Below are positions 35,544-43,470 of a stretch of 64,000 nt of DNA, piece after piece (position 1 is the first letter of the stretch; each line of letters begins with the position of its first letter). The DNA is taken from NCBI GenBank assembly GCA_050305935.1, contig JBNLGG010000007.1:1-64000 (forward strand), given 5' to 3'. The notes beneath the pieces were generated by a model. It saw only the letters and a list, made by a program, of their open reading frames with translations, searched no databases and was not told the DNA's origin. Made by a program: the position numbers and the translations under genes. Source of the stretch: CAJXNP01 sp050305935 (lineage in GTDB: Bacteria > Bacteroidota > Bacteroidia > Cytophagales > Cyclobacteriaceae).

Positions 35544-36100
35544 TCATGAAAAAAATAGCAGTAATTCTAATAATAGTAGGGGCTTCTGCCACACGGCTTT
35601 TCGCCCAGGGGGATGTCATCAGTTCCCTTTTTGAAAAGTACTACGATGATGAAAGTTTTACCAAAGTATCGGTATCAAGCAAAATGTTTAGCCTGTTTAC
35701 TAAAATTGAACCGGGCGATGAAGACGAAAAGGAAATACTTGATGCCATCAGCAAATTAAAAGGGCTGAAGGTACTGGCGGCCGACAGCGTAGCCAATCCC
35801 AAAAAGATGTATGACGATGTGGTCAAAAAAGTGTCTACCAGCGGCTACGATGAACTTATGGAAGTAAAAGACGCCGAAGAAAACATGAAGTTTATGATCC
35901 ATGAAAAAGGGGCCATCATTGACGAACTGGTCATGATCGTGGGAGGTAAGAAACATTTCGTGGTGATTAGCCTGTATGGGGAAATTGACCTGAAGAACAT
36001 CTCGAAGTTGTCTAAAAGCATGAATGTAAAAGGTATGGAGTACCTGCAAAACATGGATGACAATAAAAGCAACCATCACGCTGGAAGCAACAAAAAATAA
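35540..36100 (+). CDS. DUF4252 protein, copy 1 (exported)
   Basis: 186 aa with a signal peptide (about 1-23, ending LFAQ). DUF4252 features: FEKYYDDESFTKVSVSSKMFSL, LKGLKVLAAD and a central GYDELMEVKDAEENMKFMIHE. Function unknown; this family commonly sits beside sigma factors in Bacteroidota (from memory). Start overlaps the anti-sigma stop (ATGA). Ends with a short His/Asn/Lys-rich tail. Confidence 0.8.
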   Translation: MIMKKIAVILIIVGASATRLFAQGDVISSLFEKYYDDESFTKVSVSSKMFSLFTKIEPGDEDEKEILDAISKLKGLKVLAADSVANPKKMYDDVVKKVSTSGYDELMEVKDAEENMKFMIHEKGAIIDELVMIVGGKKHFVVISLYGEIDLKNISKLSKSMNVKGMEYLQNMDDNKSNHHAGSNKK

Positions 36101-36104
36101 GTCT

Positions 36105-36638
36105 ATGACCAGGTTTTGCTTTATTATTTTATCACTGATTCTTTTAGCCGGTTGCTCCGAAAAGGACCGGCTAAAAGAGTTTACAGAAAAACACCACCCG
36201 GAACAGTCATTCTTTTTTTACCCCTCCACGCTACGCATGGTCAACCTGAAAAACAACCAGGATTTCAATGACATGATCCGGGAAATGGAAAAAGGAAAAT
36301 ATTTTTCCTACCCAATCGACGATCAAATTAGCTCCGAACTAAAAACCCTGGAAAGGGAACTGATTGAAAACGATTACGAGGAAATCCTGGAAATCAAAAA
36401 CAAGGAAATTAACGCCCGGGTATTTTTATTGGAAAAGAAAACACCCGTTTTAATTGCCTTTATTCGAAACAGTGAGACGATCAGCGTCCTGGAACTAGAG
36501 GGAATGATCAACCCCGTCAAAATCCCCAAGCTGATGGAAAATTTTAATGACGAGGAATTTCTAAACATTTTTAATATCGGTAACCGACAACAAAATAATC
36601 CACACATTGGGCATACTGAAAATCAACAACCTCAATAA
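36105..36638 (+). CDS. DUF4252-like lipoprotein, copy 2
   Basis: 177 aa from the ATG at 36105; longer in-frame starts run back into copy 1. Lipobox LLAGC (Cys at about 17). The layout (STLRMVNLKNNQDFNDMIREM, YEEILEIKNKEINARVFLLEKKTPVLIAFIRN, ISVLELEGMINPVKIPKL) parallels copy 1, so it is a diverged paralogue or partner. Its 3' end overlaps the ABC ATPase gene by 32 nt. Confidence 0.75.
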   Translation: MTRFCFIILSLILLAGCSEKDRLKEFTEKHHPEQSFFFYPSTLRMVNLKNNQDFNDMIREMEKGKYFSYPIDDQISSELKTLERELIENDYEEILEIKNKEINARVFLLEKKTPVLIAFIRNSETISVLELEGMINPVKIPKLMENFNDEEFLNIFNIGNRQQNNPHIGHTENQQPQ

Positions 36639-37515
36639 ACATTACGGCAGGATACATGCCGTCAACAATCTATCCCTTGAAGTCAATGAAGGCAATGTCT
36701 ATGGGATCTTAGGACCCAATGGTAGCGGAAAAACCACCACGCTGGGAATGATCCTGGACGTGGTCAAGCGCACTTCCGGTGACTACCAGTGGTTTGGCGG
36801 CGAAAACAATAGTGCCGCTCGCAAAAAGATTGGGGCGATACTCGAGATGCCCGCTTTTTATCCCTACTTATCAGCGGAGCGGAATTTGAAGGTGGTAGCT
36901 GCCATCAAGGAAAAGGGCCGTGACCGCATCGCGGAGGTGCTGAAGCAAGTGGGGCTTTTTGACAGGAAAGATGACAAGTTCAAAACTTATTCCTTGGGCA
37001 TGAAGCAGCGACTGTCCATTGCGGCCGCTTTGCTCGCCGACCCACCCGTATTGATCCTCGACGAACCGACCAATGGACTCGATCCGAAGGGTATCGCCGA
37101 GGTACGGGAGCTGATCAAGTCCATTGCTGCTCGGGGAAAGACTATCCTTTTTGCCAGCCATATTTTGGATGAAGTCCAGAAAGTATGCACTCATTTCGCT
37201 GTACTGAAAAAGGGAAAAAAGATCTACGATGGTAGTGTGGAGGAAGCCATGCGCCAAAAGCAGGTCATTGAACTGCAGAGCGAAAATCAGGTGACTCTAA
37301 AAAATGTGCTCAGCGAATTCAAGTCTATTGATCAAATAAAGGAACTGCCAAATTCGCTGGAGGTACATTTAAACGACGGGGCTGATATTTTATCGATGCA
37401 CAAATTCCTCATCGAAAAGGGGGTCGTCCTTACCCACCTCTCCGAACAAAAAATCAGTCTCGAAAAAAAATTTTTATCAATCCTTGAAGAGTCCACCGAT
37501 GATCAGACTGCTTAA
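36607..37515 (+). CDS. ABC transporter ATP-binding protein
   Basis: 302 aa starting at a TTG (36607), the only plausible initiator because an in-frame stop lies at 36562. Walker A GPNGSGKT (36-43), signature SLGMKQ (129-134), Walker B VLILDEP (148-154) and the His loop ASHILDEV. The C-terminal extension of about 90 aa (ISLEKKFLSILEE at the end) is like other ABC-2/exporter ATPases. It pairs with the permease whose start overlaps it by 17 nt. Confidence 0.9.
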   Translation: MGILKINNLNKHYGRIHAVNNLSLEVNEGNVYGILGPNGSGKTTTLGMILDVVKRTSGDYQWFGGENNSAARKKIGAILEMPAFYPYLSAERNLKVVAAIKEKGRDRIAEVLKQVGLFDRKDDKFKTYSLGMKQRLSIAAALLADPPVLILDEPTNGLDPKGIAEVRELIKSIAARGKTILFASHILDEVQKVCTHFAVLKKGKKIYDGSVEEAMRQKQVIELQSENQVTLKNVLSEFKSIDQIKELPNSLEVHLNDGADILSMHKFLIEKGVVLTHLSEQKISLEKKFLSILEESTDDQTA

Positions 37516-38320
37516 TATAGAATGGCTAAAGCTAAAAAACTACCGTGTTTTTTGGATCCTGTCGGGAATGTACTTCCTGGGGCTTTTGATTATCCTCTCC
37601 AGCGGAATGTTTTTCCTGGAGTTTTTAAAAAGCAAGGGGGCGGAATTTGAGGGAATCGATCCTACCATTTTGCCTTTGTATGATTTTCCCGATGTGTGGC
37701 AAAACATAACTTACATTGCTACCTTCTTTAAATTATTCCTTTCATTTATTGTGGTCATTTCCGTGACGAATGAAATCACATACCGTACGATTCGCCAGAA
37801 CATCATCGATGGGTTAAACAAATATGAATTCCTGCAATCCAAGTTTTTGCTCATCATCGTCCTGTCACTGACTGGCACCGTTTTTCTTTTTTTTGAAGGT
37901 TTGGTAATGGGACTAATTTATTCAGATGTGACAGGCATCAAATACATCCTTCAAGACACACAGTTTTTGTTTGCCTATTTTCTGGAAGTTTGTACCTATT
38001 TATCTTTTGCCTTGTTGCTATCGCTTTTGATTAGAAAGTCAGGGTTTGTCATCGTTTTTTTATTCATGTACACCTTAATGTTTGAGCCTTTTGTCACCAT
38101 CAATATGGAACATAATCCGCATCTTACAGATGTCATGGATTGGATCATTCCCTATCTTCCGATTAAGTCGCTCAATAATTTGACAAGACTTCCTTTCGGC
38201 AAATATATTTTCCAGGAAATTCAGGATTATGTCGCTGTGTTTGATGTCTTCATTGTCATATGCTGGCTCATCGTATACAATGGCCTGTCGTTTTTGCTAT
38301 TGAAGAAAAGGGATGTGTAA
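37499..38320 (+). CDS. ABC transporter permease (ABC-2 type)
   Basis: 273 aa from the ATG at 37499. About six membrane segments (around 17-40, 74-95, 115-140, 160-180, 185-200, 250-270). The cytoplasmic N-terminus begins MIRLLNIEWLKLKNYRVFW, typical of ABC-2 permeases. Export substrate unknown. Last gene of the sigma-factor operon; 23 bp to the convergent cutC. Confidence 0.85.
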   Translation: MIRLLNIEWLKLKNYRVFWILSGMYFLGLLIILSSGMFFLEFLKSKGAEFEGIDPTILPLYDFPDVWQNITYIATFFKLFLSFIVVISVTNEITYRTIRQNIIDGLNKYEFLQSKFLLIIVLSLTGTVFLFFEGLVMGLIYSDVTGIKYILQDTQFLFAYFLEVCTYLSFALLLSLLIRKSGFVIVFLFMYTLMFEPFVTINMEHNPHLTDVMDWIIPYLPIKSLNNLTRLPFGKYIFQEIQDYVAVFDVFIVICWLIVYNGLSFLLLKKRDV

Positions 38321-38343
38321 AGATATCACACTTTAAAGGAAAA

Positions 38344-39042
38344 CTAAGGCCGGACTTCCGCAAGGATGCCTTCAATTTTGTCCCGGTTAGGGATGTGTTC
38401 CTCCCCAAAGGCCAGGGTCGAATTAATCCCCGTTTTTCTTGCTGTAAAATGCAGGGCATCCACCCCAAGGCTTTTAAACTGTCGGGCATTGGAGGAATCA
38501 ATCCCGCTGCCGGGCATGATCTGGATATTGCCTTTGGCCTCGTCTAATAACTGTTCAATCAACCCAATCCCTTCGATGGCTTTTTCCTTTTGACCTGAGG
38601 TCAACAGGCGATCAAATCCCAGATCAATGATGGTTTTCAATGACTGGTTAGGATCTTTAACCAGATCAAATGCGCGGTGAAAGGTGGCTTCCAGATTGTA
38701 TTTCTTGGCTAAGCTAACCAAAATGCGGTTGGCCGCTGTATTAATCTGATTTGAATTGTCAAGAATCCCAAACACCACGCCATTCACTCCCAGTTCAGCA
38801 GCCATTTGAATGTCGTTCTGCATAATCTTTAATTCATCGGCGGAATAGACAAATCCCCCGCTACGTGGACGGATCATCACATGCGTTTCTATTCCCGCCA
38901 TGGACGAACAGCGCTGGATCAAACCGGCAGATGGAGTGAGTCCCCCCACCTCCAGTGCAGCACAAAGCTCCACCCTGTCCAAATGATAATGATGTGCGAT
39001 AACCGCTTCACCGAATGAGTCAATACACAGTTCTAGTTTCAC
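38344..39042 (-). CDS. cutC: CutC-family protein
   Basis: 232 aa from a GTG start (39042). TIM-barrel family with LELCIDSFGEAVIA, VHVMIRPRSGGFVYS-type core (here THVMIRPRSGGFVYSADE) and LEATFHRAFDL. CutC was named for copper homeostasis, but its biochemical activity is disputed. Seven bp after the asparaginase gene on the same strand, so one transcript is likely. Confidence 0.9.
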   Translation of the reverse strand: MKLELCIDSFGEAVIAHHYHLDRVELCAALEVGGLTPSAGLIQRCSSMAGIETHVMIRPRSGGFVYSADELKIMQNDIQMAAELGVNGVVFGILDNSNQINTAANRILVSLAKKYNLEATFHRAFDLVKDPNQSLKTIIDLGFDRLLTSGQKEKAIEGIGLIEQLLDEAKGNIQIMPGSGIDSSNARQFKSLGVDALHFTARKTGINSTLAFGEEHIPNRDKIEGILAEVRP

Positions 39043-39049
39043 CGATGGC

Positions 39050-40027
39050 TTATATTTTTGTTTTGTAAGAAGCGTCGATCATTTCTTCGGTCACTTTGGT
39101 GCGCAAGGCAAAATTGAATCCATTGTAAATACTGTAGGCTCCATATTCCCCCTCTTTGTTCAGCGCCAGAAAGCCTACCTGCATATCAGCCACACTTTTA
39201 TGCTTCCTGATAATTCGTTCCACGGCCAGTTTGCAGGCTTCCTCCGGCGACTTTCCCTGCCGCATCAATTCCACCACTACAGCACTACCCGCCACCCGGA
39301 TCACCGCCTCACCCACTCCTGTGGCACAGGCTGCACCCACCTCTCCGTCCACAAAAAGTCCGGCACCGATAATTGGCGAATCGCCCACTCTTCCATGAAG
39401 CTTGTAAGCCATTCCACTGGTGGTACATGCCCCGGAAAGGTTTCCCGATTCGTCCAGCGCCAGCATGCCGATGGTATCGTGGTTTTCAATGTTGATGACC
39501 GGTTGATATTTGGACTCTTTCAGCCACTCTTCCCAATGTGCTTTTGACTTTTCTGTGAGCAAATTGACATTTTTAAATCCCTTTTCAATGGCAAAACGAT
39601 AAGCTCCTTCACCCGAAAGCATCACATGGGGTGTGTCTTCCATCACCTTTCTGGCGACAGAAATTGGATTTTCAATGTGTTGTAAAAAAGAAACCGAGCC
39701 GCAACGACTTTGATGATCCATGATGCAGGCGTCCAGCGTTACATTTCCATCCCGGTCGGGCAGGCCTCCCAGGCCTACGCTGCTGACATTAGGGTCCGAC
39801 TCGGAAACACGAACTCCGGCTTCCACCGCATCCAGGGCATTCCCTCCATCAGATAATATTTTCCAAGCAGCTTTGTTTGCGTCAAAACCATGGTTCCAGG
39901 TAGAAATGACTATGGGCTTGTTGCTTATGCTTTTTTTTGGAGAAGCTTTGAATACAAAGCCCGATTGAAAAATAGTCAATGCGCTGCCAAAAGCAGTCAG
40001 TCTTAAAAATTCTCGTCGTTTATTCAT
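39050..40027 (-). CDS. Glycosylasparaginase (N4-(beta-N-acetylglucosaminyl)-L-asparaginase)
   Basis: 325 aa. Export signal at the N-terminus with RREFLRLTAFGSALTIF, Tat-like. Ntn-hydrolase: autocleavage is expected before Thr185 in the NHDTIGMLALDESG motif, leaving Thr as the nucleophile; GACTTSGMAYKLHGRVGDSPIIGAG is the usual binding region. Cleaves the GlcNAc-Asn bond of glycoasparagine, so it could serve scavenging of N-glycopeptides. Operon with cutC. Confidence 0.9.
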   Translation of the reverse strand: MNKRREFLRLTAFGSALTIFQSGFVFKASPKKSISNKPIVISTWNHGFDANKAAWKILSDGGNALDAVEAGVRVSESDPNVSSVGLGGLPDRDGNVTLDACIMDHQSRCGSVSFLQHIENPISVARKVMEDTPHVMLSGEGAYRFAIEKGFKNVNLLTEKSKAHWEEWLKESKYQPVINIENHDTIGMLALDESGNLSGACTTSGMAYKLHGRVGDSPIIGAGLFVDGEVGAACATGVGEAVIRVAGSAVVVELMRQGKSPEEACKLAVERIIRKHKSVADMQVGFLALNKEGEYGAYSIYNGFNFALRTKVTEEMIDASYKTKI

Positions 40028-40040
40028 ATTCTCATATTTA

Positions 40041-40529
40041 TCAAATCGTATTGTCCTGAAAAGGAGTGTTCAGGATTTCGGCAATCCGGCGAAATCGGGT
40101 GAGCAGCTTTTCCTTATCTTTATGGTGTCCCAGGTATATTTTGTGGTCTTCGTCTAATTTGACATACACATTAAATTCAATCCCTCTTTTCTCAATATGC
40201 TGCAAAGTATGCATGGTATACATTTTCTGGTTGTACTTCCCTGAATTGAGAAAAATCTTTTCGATGGCTTCGTAAGATCTCTTTTTACCAATTTTAAATA
40301 GCAAAAACGATCGATAGGGTCTATACTGCTTCTGCGAAGGGTAAAAGACGACACCATCCCTGCCGGTAAAAATCATCAGCGCCAGAAACATTAATGAATA
40401 TCCAATAAATATATTTTGGGTAGCTACGACAAAACCACCTATTAGCAACAAGATGCCCAGAAATTGAAACTGGATCGGGAAGAGCATATCTCCCAAAATG
40501 TTTATTTTCTTAATTCCAGAGTCAGTCAT
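40041..40529 (-). CDS. Uncharacterised membrane protein
   Basis: 162 aa from the ATG at 40529 (GTG at 40532 is an alternative). Two membrane segments (about 18-37 and 40-58), then a soluble domain with YPSQKQYRPYRSFLLFKIGKK and KLDEDHKIYLGHHKDKEKLLTRF. No family recognised. It overlaps the preceding TMEM175-like gene and lies 13 bp before the asparaginase gene, so all may be co-transcribed. Confidence 0.65.
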   Translation of the reverse strand: MTDSGIKKINILGDMLFPIQFQFLGILLLIGGFVVATQNIFIGYSLMFLALMIFTGRDGVVFYPSQKQYRPYRSFLLFKIGKKRSYEAIEKIFLNSGKYNQKMYTMHTLQHIEKRGIEFNVYVKLDEDHKIYLGHHKDKEKLLTRFRRIAEILNTPFQDNTI

Positions 40530-40917
40530 CACCTTTCAAATCATTTTGTAATAACTCCTCTTTTCTAAGTTTAATTTTTTTTGACCAGATCATTATGGTC
40601 GGCACATAAAGTCCATAGGCCATCCCACTCAAAATGGACGCCCGGGTAATGGATGCAAATTTTAAACTGAATGCCAGGAGAATGGAAAAACATGGTACGG
40701 CCAGCATCAGGATAATAATGCTGATCAGAAAGGCAGGAAAAGTTTTCGTGAAATCCAGCAGCGTATCAAAAGAATTTGGATTGGTGACATTGGTTATCAA
40801 GAGGGTTATGGCTATTCCAAACACCGCATCGGTTAAATTGTCCAGGCGGGTGGGCGATTCACCTCGATACATTACTCCGGGGTCACTTTTTTTCCATTGG
40901 CCAATGACTCTTTCCAT
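40522..40917 (-). CDS. Short TMEM175-like (DUF1211) membrane protein
   Basis: 131 aa. RLDNLTDAVFGIAITLLI matches the signature RxxxFSD-xVFAIAITLL of TMEM175-type K+ channels, here with Leu-Thr-Asp for Phe-Ser-Asp. It has about three to four membrane segments; bacterial members are usually near 200 aa with six, so it is short. The following gene overlaps its end. A truncated or specialised member is possible. Confidence 0.7.
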   Translation of the reverse strand: MERVIGQWKKSDPGVMYRGESPTRLDNLTDAVFGIAITLLITNVTNPNSFDTLLDFTKTFPAFLISIIILMLAVPCFSILLAFSLKFASITRASILSGMAYGLYVPTIMIWSKKIKLRKEELLQNDLKGDD

Positions 40918-41016
40918 GGTGGATTAGCGATTGTTTTTCAGAAATTAGGGAGAATATACTTCTAATTTTCAAGTGATAAAAAACAAGACCAACGAATTGA
41001 CGAAAAGCCGACTAAA

Positions 41017-41089
41017 AATTCATGCCATCACTCGGCTTTTACAAGCGCAAAAAAAATAAAAAACCCGGCTTTCAGTGATGGCATGAATT
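41017..41089. repeat. Inverted-repeat element, copy 2 (15-bp arms)
   Basis: Arms AATTCATGCCATCAC (41017-41031) and its perfect complement (41075-41089). They match the arms of copy 1 at 23982-24047 except for two transitions, both compensated on the opposite arm. A second pairing, AAAAGCCGA (41003-41011) with TCGGCTTTT (41032-41040), overlaps it, and CGGCTTT recurs at 41066-41072, so alternative folds exist. Like copy 1 it lies just beyond the stop of a minus-strand gene. Confidence 0.7.
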
Positions 41090-41102
41090 GGTACATTCAT
41101 TT

Positions 41103-41124
41103 AAAAATCATCACATTAGTGATG
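41103..41124 (-). terminator. Terminator after the cation/Ca antiporter gene
   Basis: On the minus strand, arms CATCAC (41119-41124) and GTGATG (41109-41114) with a 4-nt loop are followed by ATTTTT, about 5 bp after the stop codon. Confidence 0.55.
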
Positions 41125-41128
41125 CGTT

Positions 41129-42091
41129 TTATACCTCCACCAAAAACAAATAGGCAAAAAAGCCCAGGAAGCCAATAAACAGAATAGCCGCTTCCCAGCG
41201 GTCCAGCTTTTGCTTTACCCCCGTAAACATGGCAATGAAAAGGAACATTGTCCCGGCAGTGAGAACATACAGGTTAAAGTTAAAAGAAGCCGAATAGGTG
41301 ATAGGACTTATGACGGCGCTCAAGCCCAGGATGCAGAAAATATTGAAAATATTCGATCCGATGATATTTCCGACGGCGAGGTCAATGTTGCTTTTTCTGG
41401 CGGCAACAATCGAAGTAACTAATTCAGGAAGCGACGTACCGATGGCTATAATTGTTAATCCAATTACCCGCTCACTGACGCCAAAGCTTGCCGCTATTTC
41501 CGTTGCACTGTCTACCACCAGCTTGCCGCCATAGATGAGTCCAACCAAACCAAAGACAATATAACCAATCAATTGGTAGGTAGGACGTGGAGTAGCCAGT
41601 TCGGAAATTCCTTTTTCATCATGTTTTAATTGTGTGAAAACATACACCAGGAACAGGAGGAAAAAAAAGGTAAGGATGATCCCGTCCCATCGACTGAAAA
41701 TATTTTCGCTAGCCCCAAAAAACCAAACATCATTGGCTAAAAGAATTACCAGCATTACTGCGATCAATGACACCGGGATTTCTTTCCACACGGTACTCGA
41801 CTGAACCACCAAGGGCGTGATCATTCCGGAAATACCAAGAATGGCGAACAAATTAAAAATGTTGCTTCCAAAAACATTCCCAAAAACGATCTCCTGATGA
41901 TCTTCTACGGAAGCAACCACGTTTACAACAAGCTCCGGCATGGAAGTACCAAAAGCTACAATGGTGAGGCCAATGGCCAGATCGGACACCTTATATTTTT
42001 TCGCAAGCCAGGACGAGCCGTCGACCAGCCAATCTGCACCTTTGATAAGAAGGACAAATCCAATAAATAAAATAAGGAAGTTAAAAAGCAT
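41129..42091 (-). CDS. Calcium/sodium antiporter, YrbG/CaCA family
   Basis: 320 aa, about ten membrane segments. Two inverted alpha-repeats carry the ion-binding motifs: VAFGTSMPELVVNVVAS with GSNIFNLFAILG (N half) and IAIGTSLPELVTSIVAA with GSNIFNIFCILG (C half), as in YrbG and the archaeal NCX. Exchanges cations such as Ca2+ for Na+; the exact ions are not read from sequence. Monocistronic. Confidence 0.92.
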   Translation of the reverse strand: MLFNFLILFIGFVLLIKGADWLVDGSSWLAKKYKVSDLAIGLTIVAFGTSMPELVVNVVASVEDHQEIVFGNVFGSNIFNLFAILGISGMITPLVVQSSTVWKEIPVSLIAVMLVILLANDVWFFGASENIFSRWDGIILTFFFLLFLVYVFTQLKHDEKGISELATPRPTYQLIGYIVFGLVGLIYGGKLVVDSATEIAASFGVSERVIGLTIIAIGTSLPELVTSIVAARKSNIDLAVGNIIGSNIFNIFCILGLSAVISPITYSASFNFNLYVLTAGTMFLFIAMFTGVKQKLDRWEAAILFIGFLGFFAYLFLVEV

Positions 42092-42221
42092 TAATCCCCG
42101 CTGGTATGTAAAAACTGGTTTGAAAATACATTTTTCTTATCAAACTCCAATAAGCTTCCAGCCAGGAAAAAATCCCTTTCAGAATATCCTCCAAAAGGGA
42201 TTGAGATTGTGGTTTGATTTT

Positions 42222-43232
42222 CTATTTGTTGTATTTCAGCATCGCTTCTTTAAAATACATTCCCTGCGGCGTGGGCTTAAAAGACCAGTCATAAAACATC
42301 ATGGGTGCCCAATTGGGGTCAAATACCCATGCCACCCACGAAATCCCTCTTTCATTGCAATAGCTGGTGATGATGTCGCCATAAGATTCATCGCTCATGA
42401 CAGGGATATGGGCACCCCTTTCATTTTCATAACAAAAACCAATCTCGGTTAGTATCAAAGGATATTTTTCCGCCACAAAGCCCCAATCTTTTGTCCACTT
42501 TTCCTCCCAGGGCTTATCCCTCTTTTGAGGATATGGGTGGCTGACGTAGGCAATTCCTTCTGCCTCAATAGGATTTTCCCTTATTGCAGTCAGGTCGTAT
42601 GCCCAATTCCACCCACCTACCAGAGGTATCGCTTCAGAACCATTTGCCCGGATAATCATGATCATCTCCTCCACCAGCTCTTTCCATTGCCGCCACGAGC
42701 AAGTGCCCAACTGGCCATGGTAGGTTGTTGGCTCATTAAACACCTCAAAAAAAGCCATGGTGTTGTTTCCTTTGAAATGCTGCGAGATTGTCCTCCAGAA
42801 TTCAAAGGTTTCTTTTTGGGTAGTTTCATACATGTCTGACTGGTACATTTCCGTCCGGAGGTTTCCAATAGAGTGCCAGTCGATAATCACATAGAGGCCG
42901 AGTTCGCTTGCCCATTCGGATGCCTGATCCAGCAATTCAATGTACTTTTCCTGACCTAGCTGCCTCCACGCGGTCGGATGAACAGGCAGCCTGATTATAT
43001 TGGCTCCCCAGCTTTTCGCCTCTGCAAAGTATTCTTTGTTCCAATGTTCATCTTCCAGAAGCTTGGCCGGATCGCTTGCATTCAATCCCCTAAACACAAA
43101 TGTTTTTCCACTTTCATCAACGAATTTATTTTTATCTACCTTGAGTTGGGAGATTCTTATTTCCTGCGCCATCAGCGAAGTAGAAAAAAGAAGGCACATG
43201 AGAAAGACAGCACTTTTGAATTTCAATTTCAT
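42222..43232 (-). CDS. Secreted glycoside hydrolase family 5 (cellulase/endoglucanase-like)
   Basis: 336 aa from the ATG at 43232, which opens a signal peptide (about 1-23, ending LMAQE); longer in-frame starts run through a non-hydrophobic stretch. (beta/alpha)8 barrel with IIDWHSIG, acid/base Glu167 in EVFNEPTTYHG and nucleophile Glu263 in ILTEIGFCYEN. Likely endo-beta-1,4-glucanase or mannanase; no carbohydrate-binding module or sorting domain follows, so it probably stays periplasmic or is a lipid-free secreted form. Confidence 0.9.
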   Translation of the reverse strand: MKLKFKSAVFLMCLLFSTSLMAQEIRISQLKVDKNKFVDESGKTFVFRGLNASDPAKLLEDEHWNKEYFAEAKSWGANIIRLPVHPTAWRQLGQEKYIELLDQASEWASELGLYVIIDWHSIGNLRTEMYQSDMYETTQKETFEFWRTISQHFKGNNTMAFFEVFNEPTTYHGQLGTCSWRQWKELVEEMIMIIRANGSEAIPLVGGWNWAYDLTAIRENPIEAEGIAYVSHPYPQKRDKPWEEKWTKDWGFVAEKYPLILTEIGFCYENERGAHIPVMSDESYGDIITSYCNERGISWVAWVFDPNWAPMMFYDWSFKPTPQGMYFKEAMLKYNK

Positions 43233-43470
43233 ACTATTGGTTATTAAATTCTGGATCATTTTGTAAAAATTATATTGACCGAAAGGAAAGACAAAATTAC
43301 CTGAAAAAGTACCGGGAATTGGAATCCAAATGATTTTAAAATAGGTCGTAAATGTTAAATGTTTTTCCTGTATACGGTTTAATCTTCGGGAGCAATTCAC
43401 CGAATTATCATATCTTTCAGGTTTACTTAAACTTCGAAAAATCAGGCGAGTTTCAACCTGAGTTTACAGA

